Positions 23,719-32,079 of a stretch of DNA of 64,000 nucleotides are shown in pieces. The DNA comes from an uncultured Acidobacteriota bacterium (GTDB lineage Bacteria; Acidobacteriota; CAIWXX01). Each line of letters begins with the position of its first letter. Position 1 is the stretch's first letter. Position numbers and translations under genes: made by a program. Below the pieces are notes generated by a model that saw only the letters and a list, made by a program, of their open reading frames with translations, had not been told where the DNA came from and ran no database searches. The DNA is taken from positions 1-64,000 of the forward strand of contig CAIWXX010000117.1 of assembly GCA_903916735.1 (NCBI GenBank), in the 5' to 3' direction.

Positions 23719-26133
23719 ATGGTGTCCATTAAATCCATTTCCAAACTGTGCATTTCTTCTGTTCTAATTTTTATTTTTCCACTTATGTTCATCCCGGCGC
23801 AGAGAATGGCCGGCAGCGAGAAACTCCTGCCCAAGCGTGTGATGTCGACGGAGTCGGCACTGCGAATACAGGGGTTTGATCTATATCAATCGATGAAGAA
23901 AGATTCGCCGTACAAAGATCTGAAGTGGCAGTTCCTTGGGCCGAAAAACGTGAGCGGCCGTTGCATCGATGTCGCCGTTGTCGCGCCCAAGGCGAAAAAT
24001 TTTATGATCTATGTCGCGACGGCATCGGGAGGGCTTTGGAAAACCGGCAACGAGGCCACGACGTGGGAGCCGGTTTTTGAACAGGCCCCGTCGACATCGG
24101 TCGGCGACGTGGCCGTGGCGTCTTCCAACCAAAACATCGTCTGGATCGGCACCGGCGAAGCCAACATCTTTCGCAGCTCGCAGGCGGGCACCGGCCTTTA
24201 TAAATCCATTGATGCCGGTAAGACCTGGCAGCATATGGGCCTGACCGATTCCTACACAATCCCGCGCATCATCATTCACCCCACAAACCCGGACATTGTC
24301 TATGTCGCAGCGTCCGGTCATGAGTGGATGAATAACATTGAACGTGGCGTCTATAAGACGACGAATGGCGGCAAGACATGGCAAAGAATTCTTTATGTCG
24401 ACGAGAAGACCGGCGCCATCGACCTGCTGATGGATCCCATGGATCCGAATACACTCTACGCGGCCATGTGGCAGCGAATCCGGGTGAAGTGGAATGATCC
24501 GCGTAATTTCGATGGTTATTCGGGGAGCGGCCTTTATAAGACAACTGATGCAGGCCAGACATGGAAGCCGATCAACAAAGGGCTGCCTGAAGCTCGCCGA
24601 CGCGGCCGCATCGGCATCGACCTGTGCCTGACCCAGCCGAATGTGGTCTATGCGTTCGTCGACAACCACGAAATCTCCCGCGAACCTACCAAGAAGGAGA
24701 AGGCCGATCCGTATGGGATTCCATCATGCGGCTTCATCAAGGGCGCCACGGTTTATCGGTCCGACGACAAAGGCGAAAGCTGGACACAGGTCAGCGGCCT
24801 GACGGATGAACAAAAGAAGTTCATGGAGAAGCACTCGAATACATACGGGTGGGTTTTTGGTCAGATCCGTGTCGATCCCGGCGATCCGAATACGGTTTAC
24901 ACGATGGGACTCGGCCTCAACATCTCCACTGATGGCGGCAAAACTTTCAAGGAGCTCGATACGCCGGGCGGCGATCATCACGGCCTGTGGATCGATCCGC
25001 AGAACTCGAACTACCTCGTCAATGTATTTGACCAGGGGTTTGCGATTTCCTATGACCGCGGCAAAACATGGAAGGATTCGCATCTGACGTTGCCGGTTTG
25101 CCAGTTCTTCAACATTGCTGACGACATGGACACTCCATTTCATGTCTTCGGATCGATGCAGGATCATGGTAGTTTTCGAGGAGCGGTTGACCTTTCGAAG
25201 GGCCGTGACAAAATTGAAGCCGTTGACTTTGAGAGAGCCCCGGGCGGTGAGGGCTCCAGTCATGCGATTGATCCTCTGAATCCGAACATAGTTTATTCCT
25301 CCGGTTTCTATGGGATGTTATCGCGCTCGGATTTGAACAAGCCTCGTGGCCAGGAATGGAAATCCCTGTTGCCGGAACGCTTTGAAGACGAGCCCAGATA
25401 TCGCGGGGAATGGGTCGCGCCGACAATCGTCTCGCCGCACAATAACATGATCATCTATCATGGTATGCAATATCTGCTGATGTCGCGTGACCGGGGCGAT
25501 ACATGGGAGCAGATCAGCCCCGACCTGACCGACAATACAGCCTCTGAGAAGGGTGACATCTCCTACCATACTCTCACCGCGATTTCTGAATCACCTCGCC
25601 GCTTCGGCTTCATCTACGCCGGCACCGACGATGGAAAGGTGCACATGACGCGCGATGGTGGAAAGACGTGGAATGAAATCACGAAAGGACTCCCTTACCA
25701 AAAATGGGTCTCGCGACTCGTCGCCTCACAGCATGAACTCACGACCGTCTACCTCACCCAGAACGGGAGGCGCGATGACGATTTTACACCATACATCTGG
25801 AAGTCGACCGATGAGGGAAAGAGCTGGAAAAGCATCGTGGGCAACATCCCTATCGGACCGGTGAACATCATCTGCGAAGACCCTGTTGACGAGAACATTC
25901 TCTATGTTGGGACCGATACCGGCGTGTTTGTGACGACTGACGCAGGGAAGACCTGGAATGTACTGGGCGGCAATCTCCCCGCAACCTATGTCCTGGATCT
26001 GATCATTCACCCGCGTGATAACATCGTCGTCATTGCAACGCACGGGCGTGGAATGTGGGCGCTCGATGCCAATACCGTTAACAAGAAGCCGGAGAAGGAG
26101 AAGGAGAAGGAGAAGGAAGAAGACGACGATTGA
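23719..26133 (+). CDS. Exported Asp-box (sortilin/BNR-type) beta-propeller protein
   Basis: This 804-residue protein starts after an aggagg site. A signal peptide (ISSVLIFIFPLMFIPAQ) is followed by at least ten Asp-box motifs of the form S/T-x-D-x-G-x-T-W, for example KSIDAGKTWQ, KTTDAGQTWK, RSDDKGESWT, MTRDGGKTWN and VTTDAGKTWN. These give one ten-bladed or two stacked propellers as in VPS10/sortilin or xyloglucanase-like proteins. No sialidase arginine triad was identified, so binding rather than catalysis is possible. The C-terminus is a low-complexity KPEKEKEKEKEEDDD tail. Similar large families are common in secretome-rich anaerobes. The ligand is unknown. Confidence 0.8.
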   Translation: MVSIKSISKLCISSVLIFIFPLMFIPAQRMAGSEKLLPKRVMSTESALRIQGFDLYQSMKKDSPYKDLKWQFLGPKNVSGRCIDVAVVAPKAKNFMIYVATASGGLWKTGNEATTWEPVFEQAPSTSVGDVAVASSNQNIVWIGTGEANIFRSSQAGTGLYKSIDAGKTWQHMGLTDSYTIPRIIIHPTNPDIVYVAASGHEWMNNIERGVYKTTNGGKTWQRILYVDEKTGAIDLLMDPMDPNTLYAAMWQRIRVKWNDPRNFDGYSGSGLYKTTDAGQTWKPINKGLPEARRRGRIGIDLCLTQPNVVYAFVDNHEISREPTKKEKADPYGIPSCGFIKGATVYRSDDKGESWTQVSGLTDEQKKFMEKHSNTYGWVFGQIRVDPGDPNTVYTMGLGLNISTDGGKTFKELDTPGGDHHGLWIDPQNSNYLVNVFDQGFAISYDRGKTWKDSHLTLPVCQFFNIADDMDTPFHVFGSMQDHGSFRGAVDLSKGRDKIEAVDFERAPGGEGSSHAIDPLNPNIVYSSGFYGMLSRSDLNKPRGQEWKSLLPERFEDEPRYRGEWVAPTIVSPHNNMIIYHGMQYLLMSRDRGDTWEQISPDLTDNTASEKGDISYHTLTAISESPRRFGFIYAGTDDGKVHMTRDGGKTWNEITKGLPYQKWVSRLVASQHELTTVYLTQNGRRDDDFTPYIWKSTDEGKSWKSIVGNIPIGPVNIICEDPVDENILYVGTDTGVFVTTDAGKTWNVLGGNLPATYVLDLIIHPRDNIVVIATHGRGMWALDANTVNKKPEKEKEKEKEEDDD

Positions 26134-26368
26134 TGAGCAGATGGTTCTCTGTGTGTACCACCGGGATGAAATGTGAATACGCCGGAGCGCTTTTTTGAAT
26201 AGTGGACTTGGTGCGCCAAAATCCTACGGTCTCATTTCCGAAGTTCGACCCGGGGAAACCACTGAGGTGGAGACACGGCACTCGCCGGGTCATGATCGAT
26301 GCTTCATCCGGAATCGATGGTATACTGAGCGTGGCATCACGAAGGATTCGATAAAAGGAGCATGATCA

Positions 26369-27052
26369 ATGCATCAAACGACCCAAGGATTCATTGCAGT
26401 TCTGGCGTTACTATGCGCGGTCGCGATCGCCAATGGATCTGCGCCGAGTGGCGCGAAATCCAACAAGGAGAAATTGATGACCCCTGCTCAGCTCACCGAG
26501 AAGGCTCCCGATGTCTATCAAGCCGAATTCGAGACATCCAAAGGAATATTCGTGATTGAGGTGACGCGCGCCTGGGCTCCGCAGGGCGCCGACCGTTTCT
26601 ATAATCTCGTCAAGAACGGCTACTATAATGACTGCCGCTTCTTCCGCACAATCTCCGGTTTCATGGTCCAATTTGGAATTCATGCGGATCCGAATCTCAA
26701 CACAGCCTGGCGGCAAGCTCGGATCCAGGATGATCCGGTGAAACAGTCGAACAAGAGAGCCTATGTCTCGTTTGCGATGGCCGGCCCGAATACGCGGACG
26801 ACGCAGGTGTTCATCAATTATGCAGATCGCAACAGCCAGCTGGATACAATGGGCTTTTCACCATTTGGCAAAGTCATTGACGGGATGGCTGTGGTCGATT
26901 CGCTGTATTCCGACTATGGCGAGGGAGCCCCGCGCGGCCAGGGACCCGACCAAAACCGTCTTCAGGCTGAAGGGAACGCCTATCTGGAGAAGGACTTCCC
27001 TAAACTTGATTTTGTCAAGAGTGCGACGATCATGGTCGCAGGTGAGAAATAA
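26369..27052 (+). CDS. Exported cyclophilin-type peptidyl-prolyl isomerase
   Basis: This 227-residue protein starts after aaaggagc. A signal peptide (GFIAVLALLCAVAIANGSA) leads to a cyclophilin domain. Conserved parts include TSKGIFVIEVTRAWAPQGAD, FYNLVKNGYYNDCRFFRTIS with the catalytic arginine, GFMVQFG, MAGPNTRTTQVFINYADRN, and FSPFGKVIDGMAVVD. It should catalyse proline isomerisation during folding in the periplasm. It is convergent with the ankyrin-repeat gene, with a long inverted repeat between them. No operon partner is seen. Confidence 0.9.
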   Translation: MHQTTQGFIAVLALLCAVAIANGSAPSGAKSNKEKLMTPAQLTEKAPDVYQAEFETSKGIFVIEVTRAWAPQGADRFYNLVKNGYYNDCRFFRTISGFMVQFGIHADPNLNTAWRQARIQDDPVKQSNKRAYVSFAMAGPNTRTTQVFINYADRNSQLDTMGFSPFGKVIDGMAVVDSLYSDYGEGAPRGQGPDQNRLQAEGNAYLEKDFPKLDFVKSATIMVAGEK

Positions 27053-27085
27053 TCCAGACACCTCCGACCTGAGAAGGACATCCTT

Positions 27086-27157
27086 GGCAGTCAGCCTTCA
27101 GTAGCCGATTTGGAAGGCACTCGATGTGCGAGTGCTCAGAGCCGATCGCTGACTGCC
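27086..27157. terminator. Nested inverted repeats between convergent genes
   Basis: GGCAGTCAGC (27086-27095) pairs with GCTGACTGCC (27148-27157). Inside it GCACTC (27117-27122) pairs with GAGTGC (27130-27135). The element sits between the cyclophilin and ankyrin genes, which converge, and is a good candidate bidirectional terminator, although no T-run follows directly. Confidence 0.5.
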
Positions 27158-27274
27158 ATATATCGCCGCGTCATATGGTCCGGCATTTCGGACGCCCGAC
27201 ACTGGAATATTCGATGAGCGTGTCTGATCGAACGGCGCTCCCCTGAATCCTGGCGCCCCTGCTTCCCGCTCGCC

Positions 27275-28075
27275 TTATTCCTTCGGCCGTTCATCCTTCG
27301 CGCCATGTTTTTTCAAGAACTCGACGACAGGCGGAAGGGCGGCCTTTTCTTTCTCATTGGCCCAGCGTTCTTCAAGCCTCGCCAAGACGCTTCCGAGCGG
27401 CGTGTAGCCGTCGGAATCCTTGGCATTCACATCGGCGCCTTTCCCGATCAGGAACTCCGTCATACGAAGATTCCCGAGGAAAGCCGTTGAATGGAGAGGT
27501 GTTGATCCTCTTTTGTCGGCGGCGTCGATTTGGGCGCCGGCCTTGAGGAGCACCTCAGCGGCTCGAATATGCTGATCCACCTGTTCCTTGCTTGCGGCTT
27601 CTCCGCTTTCCTGTTCTTCCAATAATGCGACCCAATGCAACGGCGTTCGCTTATCTTCCTTGTCGGTCGCCTTCACATTAGCCCCGTGGCTCGCCAGGAA
27701 TTCGATCGGCGCGACTCTGGCGAACATGGCATACTTGAAGATGATCGGGGTTCCATCCTCATCCAACCCATTGGGATCAGCGCCCTTCGTCACAAGCATC
27801 TCCGCAAGCTTCAGGCTTTTGGCTTCAATCGGCCCACCCATTCCGAAATTATCGATCGCCCAGACCAGGAATGGGCCGTCCTCGGTTGCGGCCTTGGCCA
27901 ATTGAGGTTTGGCATCGAGCATCTTTGTCACATCCGCCACAAAATCAGCTTCGCTCTGGGAACCAAGGACACCGCGTTGTATTTTTTCCAGATCTGGGTC
28001 GACTGCAGCAGAGGAGATGGCTGGCAATACGAGAGCCGCCAGAAGGAAATAGGCGAGTGAGAGGGATTTCTGCAT
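27275..28075 (-). CDS. Exported ankyrin-repeat protein
   Basis: This 266-residue protein starts at the ATG after ttggagga, giving a signal peptide (LSLAYFLLAALVLPAISSAA). From about residue 75 four to five ankyrin repeats are visible, with units such as LVTKGADPNGLDEDGTPIIF, FLASHGANVKATDKEDKRTP, LLKAGAQIDAADKRGSTPLH and LIGKGADVNAKDSDGYTPLG. Such exported ankyrin proteins bind other proteins in the periplasm, and some protect against oxidative stress beside catalases; none is adjacent here. Binding partner unknown. Confidence 0.85.
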   Translation of the reverse strand: MQKSLSLAYFLLAALVLPAISSAAVDPDLEKIQRGVLGSQSEADFVADVTKMLDAKPQLAKAATEDGPFLVWAIDNFGMGGPIEAKSLKLAEMLVTKGADPNGLDEDGTPIIFKYAMFARVAPIEFLASHGANVKATDKEDKRTPLHWVALLEEQESGEAASKEQVDQHIRAAEVLLKAGAQIDAADKRGSTPLHSTAFLGNLRMTEFLIGKGADVNAKDSDGYTPLGSVLARLEERWANEKEKAALPPVVEFLKKHGAKDERPKE

Positions 28076-28333
28076 TTTGTTATTCCTCCAATTCTTCAAT
28101 GTTTGCGCCTGTGCATATTCGGTCTTGTGTTTTTGGGCTGTATCGGCGTACGGCACCGGAATCCACATGTCACGTTACCAATCTAGGCGGTCGGCCGAGT
28201 ATGTGTCAAGTCCTCTGATCGTACCAAGCTGTCAGATCGATCTGCTATCAATTAGTCGATGACGGTGGCGTCGAAACGGCAATGAAAAACGGCATTGAAT
28301 CCTGCCCGGATCCGGTTCGTGGGCAGAAGAGCT

Positions 28334-28984
28334 TCAAGCGAAGAGGCCGAGTGCGTCGATGTCTCCCTTGCCTTCGCGCACAATCACGGGCTCGGCTGCA
28401 GTCAGGTCCACCACAGTCGATGGCTCGTTCGCCAGAAGGCCGCCGTCGACAACCAGGTCGACCTGGTGACCGATCCGATCATGGATATCGACCGGATCGA
28501 GCAGAAAATCGTTGCTTTCGTTACGAACAGAAGTTGACAGGAGAGGCTCTCCGATCTGCTCCAGCAGGATGCTCACAGTCGGTGACGCAGGCATCCGGAT
28601 GCCGATCGTGTGGCGCTTGCCGAGCATCGTCTTGGGGACTTCCTGGGTCGCACGAAAAATGAGGGTATATGGCCCGGGCAAGACTCGCCGCATCATCCGG
28701 AAGACCGGCGTCGTAATCCCTCGAGCGTAACGGCTGGCCGTGGTGATGTCATCCACGAGAATCGAGAGGCGCTTGGCTGAAGTGATCCCCTTGACCTTGC
28801 ACAACCGTCTCACCGCATCAGTATCGGTAAAAATGCAGACGAGTGCATAAACCGTGTCAGTCGGCACGACGATGACGCCTCCTCGACGGACAACCTCGGC
28901 GGCTCGGGCAACAAGCCATGGCTCGGGTTCTTCACGATTGATGGTGAGAAGCACTTGCACCTCCAGCAATGTTTTAGCTGGCAT
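28334..28984 (-). CDS. YciO-type Sua5/YrdC-family protein
   Basis: This 216-residue protein is of the Sua5/YciO/YrdC fold. Motifs include GGVIVVPTDTVYAL near residue 45, SAKRLSILVDDIT, PGPYTLIFRATQEVPKTML, TIGIRMPASP and PSTVVDLTAAEPVIVREG. The YciO-like features PGPYT and 'VREGKGD' and the replacement of YGL by YAL point to YciO rather than TsaC. TsaC makes threonylcarbamoyl-AMP for tRNA t6A; YciO has weak or different activity. The start at 28984 matches the family length. It is followed upstream by a stretch of gene remnants. Confidence 0.8.
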   Translation of the reverse strand: MPAKTLLEVQVLLTINREEPEPWLVARAAEVVRRGGVIVVPTDTVYALVCIFTDTDAVRRLCKVKGITSAKRLSILVDDITTASRYARGITTPVFRMMRRVLPGPYTLIFRATQEVPKTMLGKRHTIGIRMPASPTVSILLEQIGEPLLSTSVRNESNDFLLDPVDIHDRIGHQVDLVVDGGLLANEPSTVVDLTAAEPVIVREGKGDIDALGLFA

Positions 28985-29206
28985 GTGCTTCGAGGTCAAG
29001 AGGGCAGGCTTTTTCAGGAAAAGATGGTCGCTCGGTTTCGCCAGCCATCGGTCAAGAGCGTCGTGTGAGCACCAGTTGGCTGTTGCAAGGCGCGATGGCG
29101 AGCTCACACTCAGACTGATCCTGTTGAGTGAGTTCGCCCTTCGCAATTCGCCGGCTTAATTTGCGTCTAATGAGCGGCGAAAATAATGTGTCTCGGCTGA
29201 ATGCTG

Positions 29207-29940
29207 TTAATTTTTGTACCATTCGATGTTGTTACCAGTTGCCAGCCGGGCACACCAGTTCTTCTTGTCCTGGCCGGGACATTTGGCGTTTCTGGAGATA
29301 TAGGTATAAGCCGGTACACTACTATCGTAGTAAGAATAGTTCGTCGAATTCTCGGCCCATGAGTAGATCCTCAACATGCTATTCGATAGATGCGCGCCCC
29401 AGTACATCGTCGTGGTGGCGCCCATGACAGGCGTGTATGTGAAACAGTCCGTTTCAGCCAGGTAATTGTACTGAAAGCTTGCGTGTTGTTTAAGCCCTTG
29501 CAGAGGGAGGCGAAGAATCACCGTTTGCGTGAAATTGCCAGCTGCATTGAACATCCCCTATCCGCGAGTAAGCACACGCCTATTGCGACAAAATGGCTTC
29601 GGAGCCTCTGCGGCACAGCTTGCGAGGATGCCGAGCCCTCCCCTCCGAATATCATCGATGGTTTAGGAGAGCGAGACTCCTGCCGAGCCGTAATGCCGTG
29701 TCTATCGAGACTATCTGATGGCTTGCCGCCATTCCCTATCCGCGGATTTCGGAACATGTTCGTACATACATACAAGTAGTTGTCGCTCAGGCCGAGTTGA
29801 GGATAATCCCACCACTTCCCTGCCCAGTACTCGTTTGTGCCGGCGGGACTGAAATTGTAAAAAGCCCATGTTTTGCCGTTCGTGTGGCGCCGTTCTATGA
29901 AAAGTCTGGAACGAAGGCACGGTCTTCGTTTTCAGAATGC
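29207..29940 (-). pseudogene. Exported-protein gene disrupted by a 203-bp insertion
   Basis: The 5' part (about 29940-29752) reads NGKTWAFYNFSPAGTNEYWA, WWDYPQLGLSDNYLYVCTNM and then F. The 3' part (29554-29207) restarts at MFNAAGNFTQTVILRLPL and continues through FTYTPVMGATTTMYWGAH to NNIEWYKN. Removing 203 bases between the two GAACAT copies joins the halves in frame at TNMFNAAGNF. The product resembles large secreted proteins of unknown function with aromatic-rich repeats. The true N-terminus is missing: the frame upstream hits a stop near 29945. Non-functional as it stands. Confidence 0.65.
29555..29751. mobile_element. Small non-coding insertion with target-site duplication
   Basis: A roughly 200-base insert is flanked by GAACAT at 29549-29554 and 29752-29757. 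It carries a direct repeat CCCTATCCGCG near both ends (29556-29566 and 29734-29744). It has no open frame for a transposase, so it would have been moved by an enzyme acting in trans (MITE-like) or arisen by another insertion event. Internal sequence includes a GGCTCGGCAGGAG-type palindromic motif on the minus strand. Confidence 0.5.
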
Positions 29941-29958
29941 CGATTTCACAGCGGAATT

Positions 29959-30180
29959 TTATTCAACCCGCGAATCTGAAGCCGGCGACACCTTCTTTCC
30001 CTCCCATCGTACGATGCGCAGATCTTTGACGAAGATCGCATAGAGAGCCGGGACAAGAAGCAGCGTGACGAAAGTTGCGACAGTGAGGCCGCTCATGGCG
30101 GCCGCCGAAGAGATCGCGACTTCGAGGTTGGAGACGCCGGCGAGGTTCGCGCGGTCGGGATCGACCAGCAGCTTGAGAGC
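29959..30180 (-). pseudogene. C-terminal fragment of an RND efflux pump (AcrB/MMPL type)
   Basis: The frame reads LEVAISSAAAMSGLTVATFV, TLLLVPALYAIFVKDLRIVR and then WEGKK. This is the last transmembrane helix and tail of resistance-nodulation-division transporters. Only about 70 of more than 1000 residues remain, with unrelated sequence upstream, so it is a relic. It lies directly upstream of the disrupted secreted-protein gene. Confidence 0.7.
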
Positions 30181-30322
30181 CAAAGAGTATGAAATTTCGC
30201 GGATCCAGGTATGAGGCCATTCTGCGCAACATCTCAACGACCCCGAAGGTTTAGATTAAGCTAACTATCAGCTTCCGGCAGTGTCCTCTGCTCAACCTTG
30301 CCATGGCGTTGGGGGGCCGAAT

Positions 30323-30360
30323 CATGGGCAGCTCTTGGCCTCTCCGCCAAATTGCCCATG
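30323..30360. repeat. Hairpin upstream of the DUF134 promoter
   Basis: CATGGGCA (30323-30330) pairs with TGCCCATG (30353-30360), with an inner TTGG/CCAA stem. A second CCATGGCG copy lies at 30301. It may end transcription from the left or be a palindromic repeat. Confidence 0.4.
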
Positions 30361-30388
30361 GCGACACGAATGTTGGGATTATCCCCAC

Positions 30389-30416
30389 TTGACTATTATG
30401 AACATATGTCTATAAT
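30389..30416 (+). promoter_or_regulatory. Predicted promoter and palindromic operator for the DUF134 gene
   Basis: TTGACT (30389-30394) and TATAAT (30411-30416) are separated by 16 bases. Filling the spacer and -10 is a symmetric element: ATTAT (30395-30399), central ACATATGT (30402-30409), ATAAT (30412-30416). A repressor dimer bound there would block RNA polymerase. The DUF134 protein, a helix-turn-helix-like protein encoded next, is a natural candidate. Confidence 0.6.
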
Positions 30417-30437
30417 GATTCTTGGGAGGGTTAAGAA

Positions 30438-30782
30438 ATGGCCAGACCGTTCTGCTGCAGACGCATAGCTGGAAGGCCCGCAGCGGCAATCTTCAAGCCG
30501 ATCGGAGTCCCGATGCGCGACCTTGAGGAAATCGTGATGACCCTTGACGAATTCGAAGCTCTGCGACTCGCTGATCTCGATCATCTCTACCAGGAGCAGG
30601 CTGCACAGCAGATGCGCGTGTCCCGCCCGACGTTCAGCCGGATCATCGACTCGGCGCACGGGAAGATTGCGGAAGCGCTTGTTCACGGAAAGGCACTACG
30701 AATCGAAGGCGGTCCTGTAGAGATGGTAGGGCGCCGCTGTTGCAGGTTGCACGATGGAAACATAGAGGAAAAAAAAGAATGA
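30438..30782 (+). CDS. DUF134-family DNA-binding-like protein
   Basis: This 114-residue protein is of the DUF134 family. It has the N-terminal MARPFCCRRIAGRPAAAIFK and IGVPMRDLEEIVMTLDEFEA, the helix-turn-helix segment RLADLDHLYQEQAAQQMRVS and RPTFSRIIDSAHGKIAEAL, and LRIEGGP near the end. The sigma-region-4-like helix suggests a regulator. The gene sits behind a strong promoter overlapping a palindrome, consistent with autoregulation. In anaerobes these genes are often beside iron-molybdenum or dinitrogenase-cofactor-type proteins, but none was found here. A short coupled frame follows. Confidence 0.85.
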   Translation: MARPFCCRRIAGRPAAAIFKPIGVPMRDLEEIVMTLDEFEALRLADLDHLYQEQAAQQMRVSRPTFSRIIDSAHGKIAEALVHGKALRIEGGPVEMVGRRCCRLHDGNIEEKKE

Positions 30783-30916
30783 ATGAGGAGACCAAGACGA
30801 GCCATGAGGCGCGGCGCATCCGGTTGATCGGAAAGATAACCCGCCTTCAAGGCTCCGGCTCCACAGGGGGAAATCCCATTCCTGGCGATCTCGAGGAGGC
30901 GCTGAAAGAGGCATAG
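30779..30916 (+). CDS. Small 45-residue protein coupled to the DUF134 gene
   Basis: The ATG overlaps the DUF134 stop (ATGA). The product is polar, with RLIGKITRLQGSGSTGGNPI and a C-terminal EEALKEA. No family is certain. The coupling argues that it is translated. Confidence 0.4.
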   Translation: MNEETKTSHEARRIRLIGKITRLQGSGSTGGNPIPGDLEEALKEA

Positions 30917-30993
30917 ATGGCCGTGCGACTTCTGCCGCGAAGGATCATGTACGCTTCTGCTGGGCTGCTTTTTCATACCAAAGGAGAGTTATT

Positions 30994-31590
30994 ATGAACC
31001 GCACAAGGGTTAATTTCATCATTGATGCACTAGCCTTTTCGGCGTTTGTGTTGCTCAGTGCGACGGGAGTATTACTTCGCTATGTGCTTCCACCTGGCTC
31101 TGGGCACTTCAGCACACTGTGGGGACTCGACCGCCATGATTGGGGCCACATTCATTTCTGGATCGCCGTCGGGCTGCTCAGCACCTTGTCGATTCACCTT
31201 CTTCTGCACTGGCGATGGGCCGTGTGTGTGGTTAGAGGGCGCCCTCGCGAAGGCTCCGGAGCACGAGTGGCTCTCGCGGTGGTCGGTACGCTTGCACTCG
31301 TGGGGCTCGCCATTTCACCGTTCTTCGGTTCAGTGGAACAGACGGGGGTGCCGCCGCACAAATTGCGCGCGCTTGAGCAGCAATCGAGCTCTCCATATCA
31401 AATTGACGGGTCAATGACCTTGCGAGAGGTTGAACAATCGACCGGGGTTCCTGCCTCGGAGATACTCAGTGAGCTCGGCCTGCCATCCAGCCTACCCACG
31501 GACGTGCCGTTGGGAAGGCTACGCAGGACGTATGCATTCCAGATGGATGATATTCGACGGATCGTTCAAACGCACCTTGAAAAACGGTAA
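30994..31590 (+). CDS. DUF4405 membrane protein (cytochrome b-like)
   Basis: This 198-residue protein has an N-terminal three-helix DUF4405 region with the histidine pattern of heme-binding cytochrome b-like proteins: HDWGHIHFWIAVGLL and SIHLLLHWRW near residues 48-75. A further helix (VALAVVGTLALVGLAISPFF) follows. The C-terminal 70 residues are soluble (SMTLREVEQSTGVPASEIL, LPLGRLRRTY-like) and resemble a small helical domain seen beside this module. It probably holds heme in a membrane electron-transfer role. It lies 77 bases after the small frame and may be in the DUF134 transcript. Confidence 0.75.
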   Translation: MNRTRVNFIIDALAFSAFVLLSATGVLLRYVLPPGSGHFSTLWGLDRHDWGHIHFWIAVGLLSTLSIHLLLHWRWAVCVVRGRPREGSGARVALAVVGTLALVGLAISPFFGSVEQTGVPPHKLRALEQQSSSPYQIDGSMTLREVEQSTGVPASEILSELGLPSSLPTDVPLGRLRRTYAFQMDDIRRIVQTHLEKR

Positions 31591-32079
31591 ACTCCCGGAC
31601 AAACAGCCCCCTGGTGCGTCTCCCAATCAGCAGGGCAGTTAGATTTGCATGGCGGACGGCTCGGGGTTTGTTAACATCAAACGGGTTACGCGTAGCGTCG
31701 ATGAGAGCATGAAGAGTTCGGGTGGTGGAGACGACCCCAAGTCTAGAGTTCCCGCCTGATGAAACGCACAAGAGAATCGAGAAGATTACTCCGAGGATGG
31801 TAATCTCAAGAGCACAGGGTTGGGAAGGAGCACCAACGCATTTCCCCCGGCTTCCTGTGCAATCCGCCGCGTACTCTCGCGATCACCGCACAACCATCAT
31901 CGATAGGGTCTAACGTGTGCACACTGCTCCGTCACGACTCCACTCGCCAGAGGCCGATTCCGGACATCCGATCGACTCCCCTTCAAAAGATGGCCAGAAT
32001 CACCGAGACCATGGTACTGCACCCTGCAGGATATGGTTGTTCTCAACCCGCCGGGAAATCATGATATGGTGAGGCATCC
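31591..32079. other. Non-coding gap without recognisable features
   Basis: A 489-base gap between the DUF4405 and phosphodiesterase genes. Several open frames of 60-100 codons exist on both strands but none has a family match, ribosome site or credible composition. Near 31670 a partly palindromic GTTTGTTAACATCAAAC is the only structure noted. Confidence 0.4.

Noticed and set aside
23881-24669. 262-codon minus-strand frame within the Asp-box propeller gene
   Set aside because: Antisense shadow of a repeat-rich gene; no start signal or family.
31466-31771. Minus-strand 101-codon frame in the 31.6 kb gap
   Set aside because: It extends into the end of the DUF4405 gene in antisense and matches no family.
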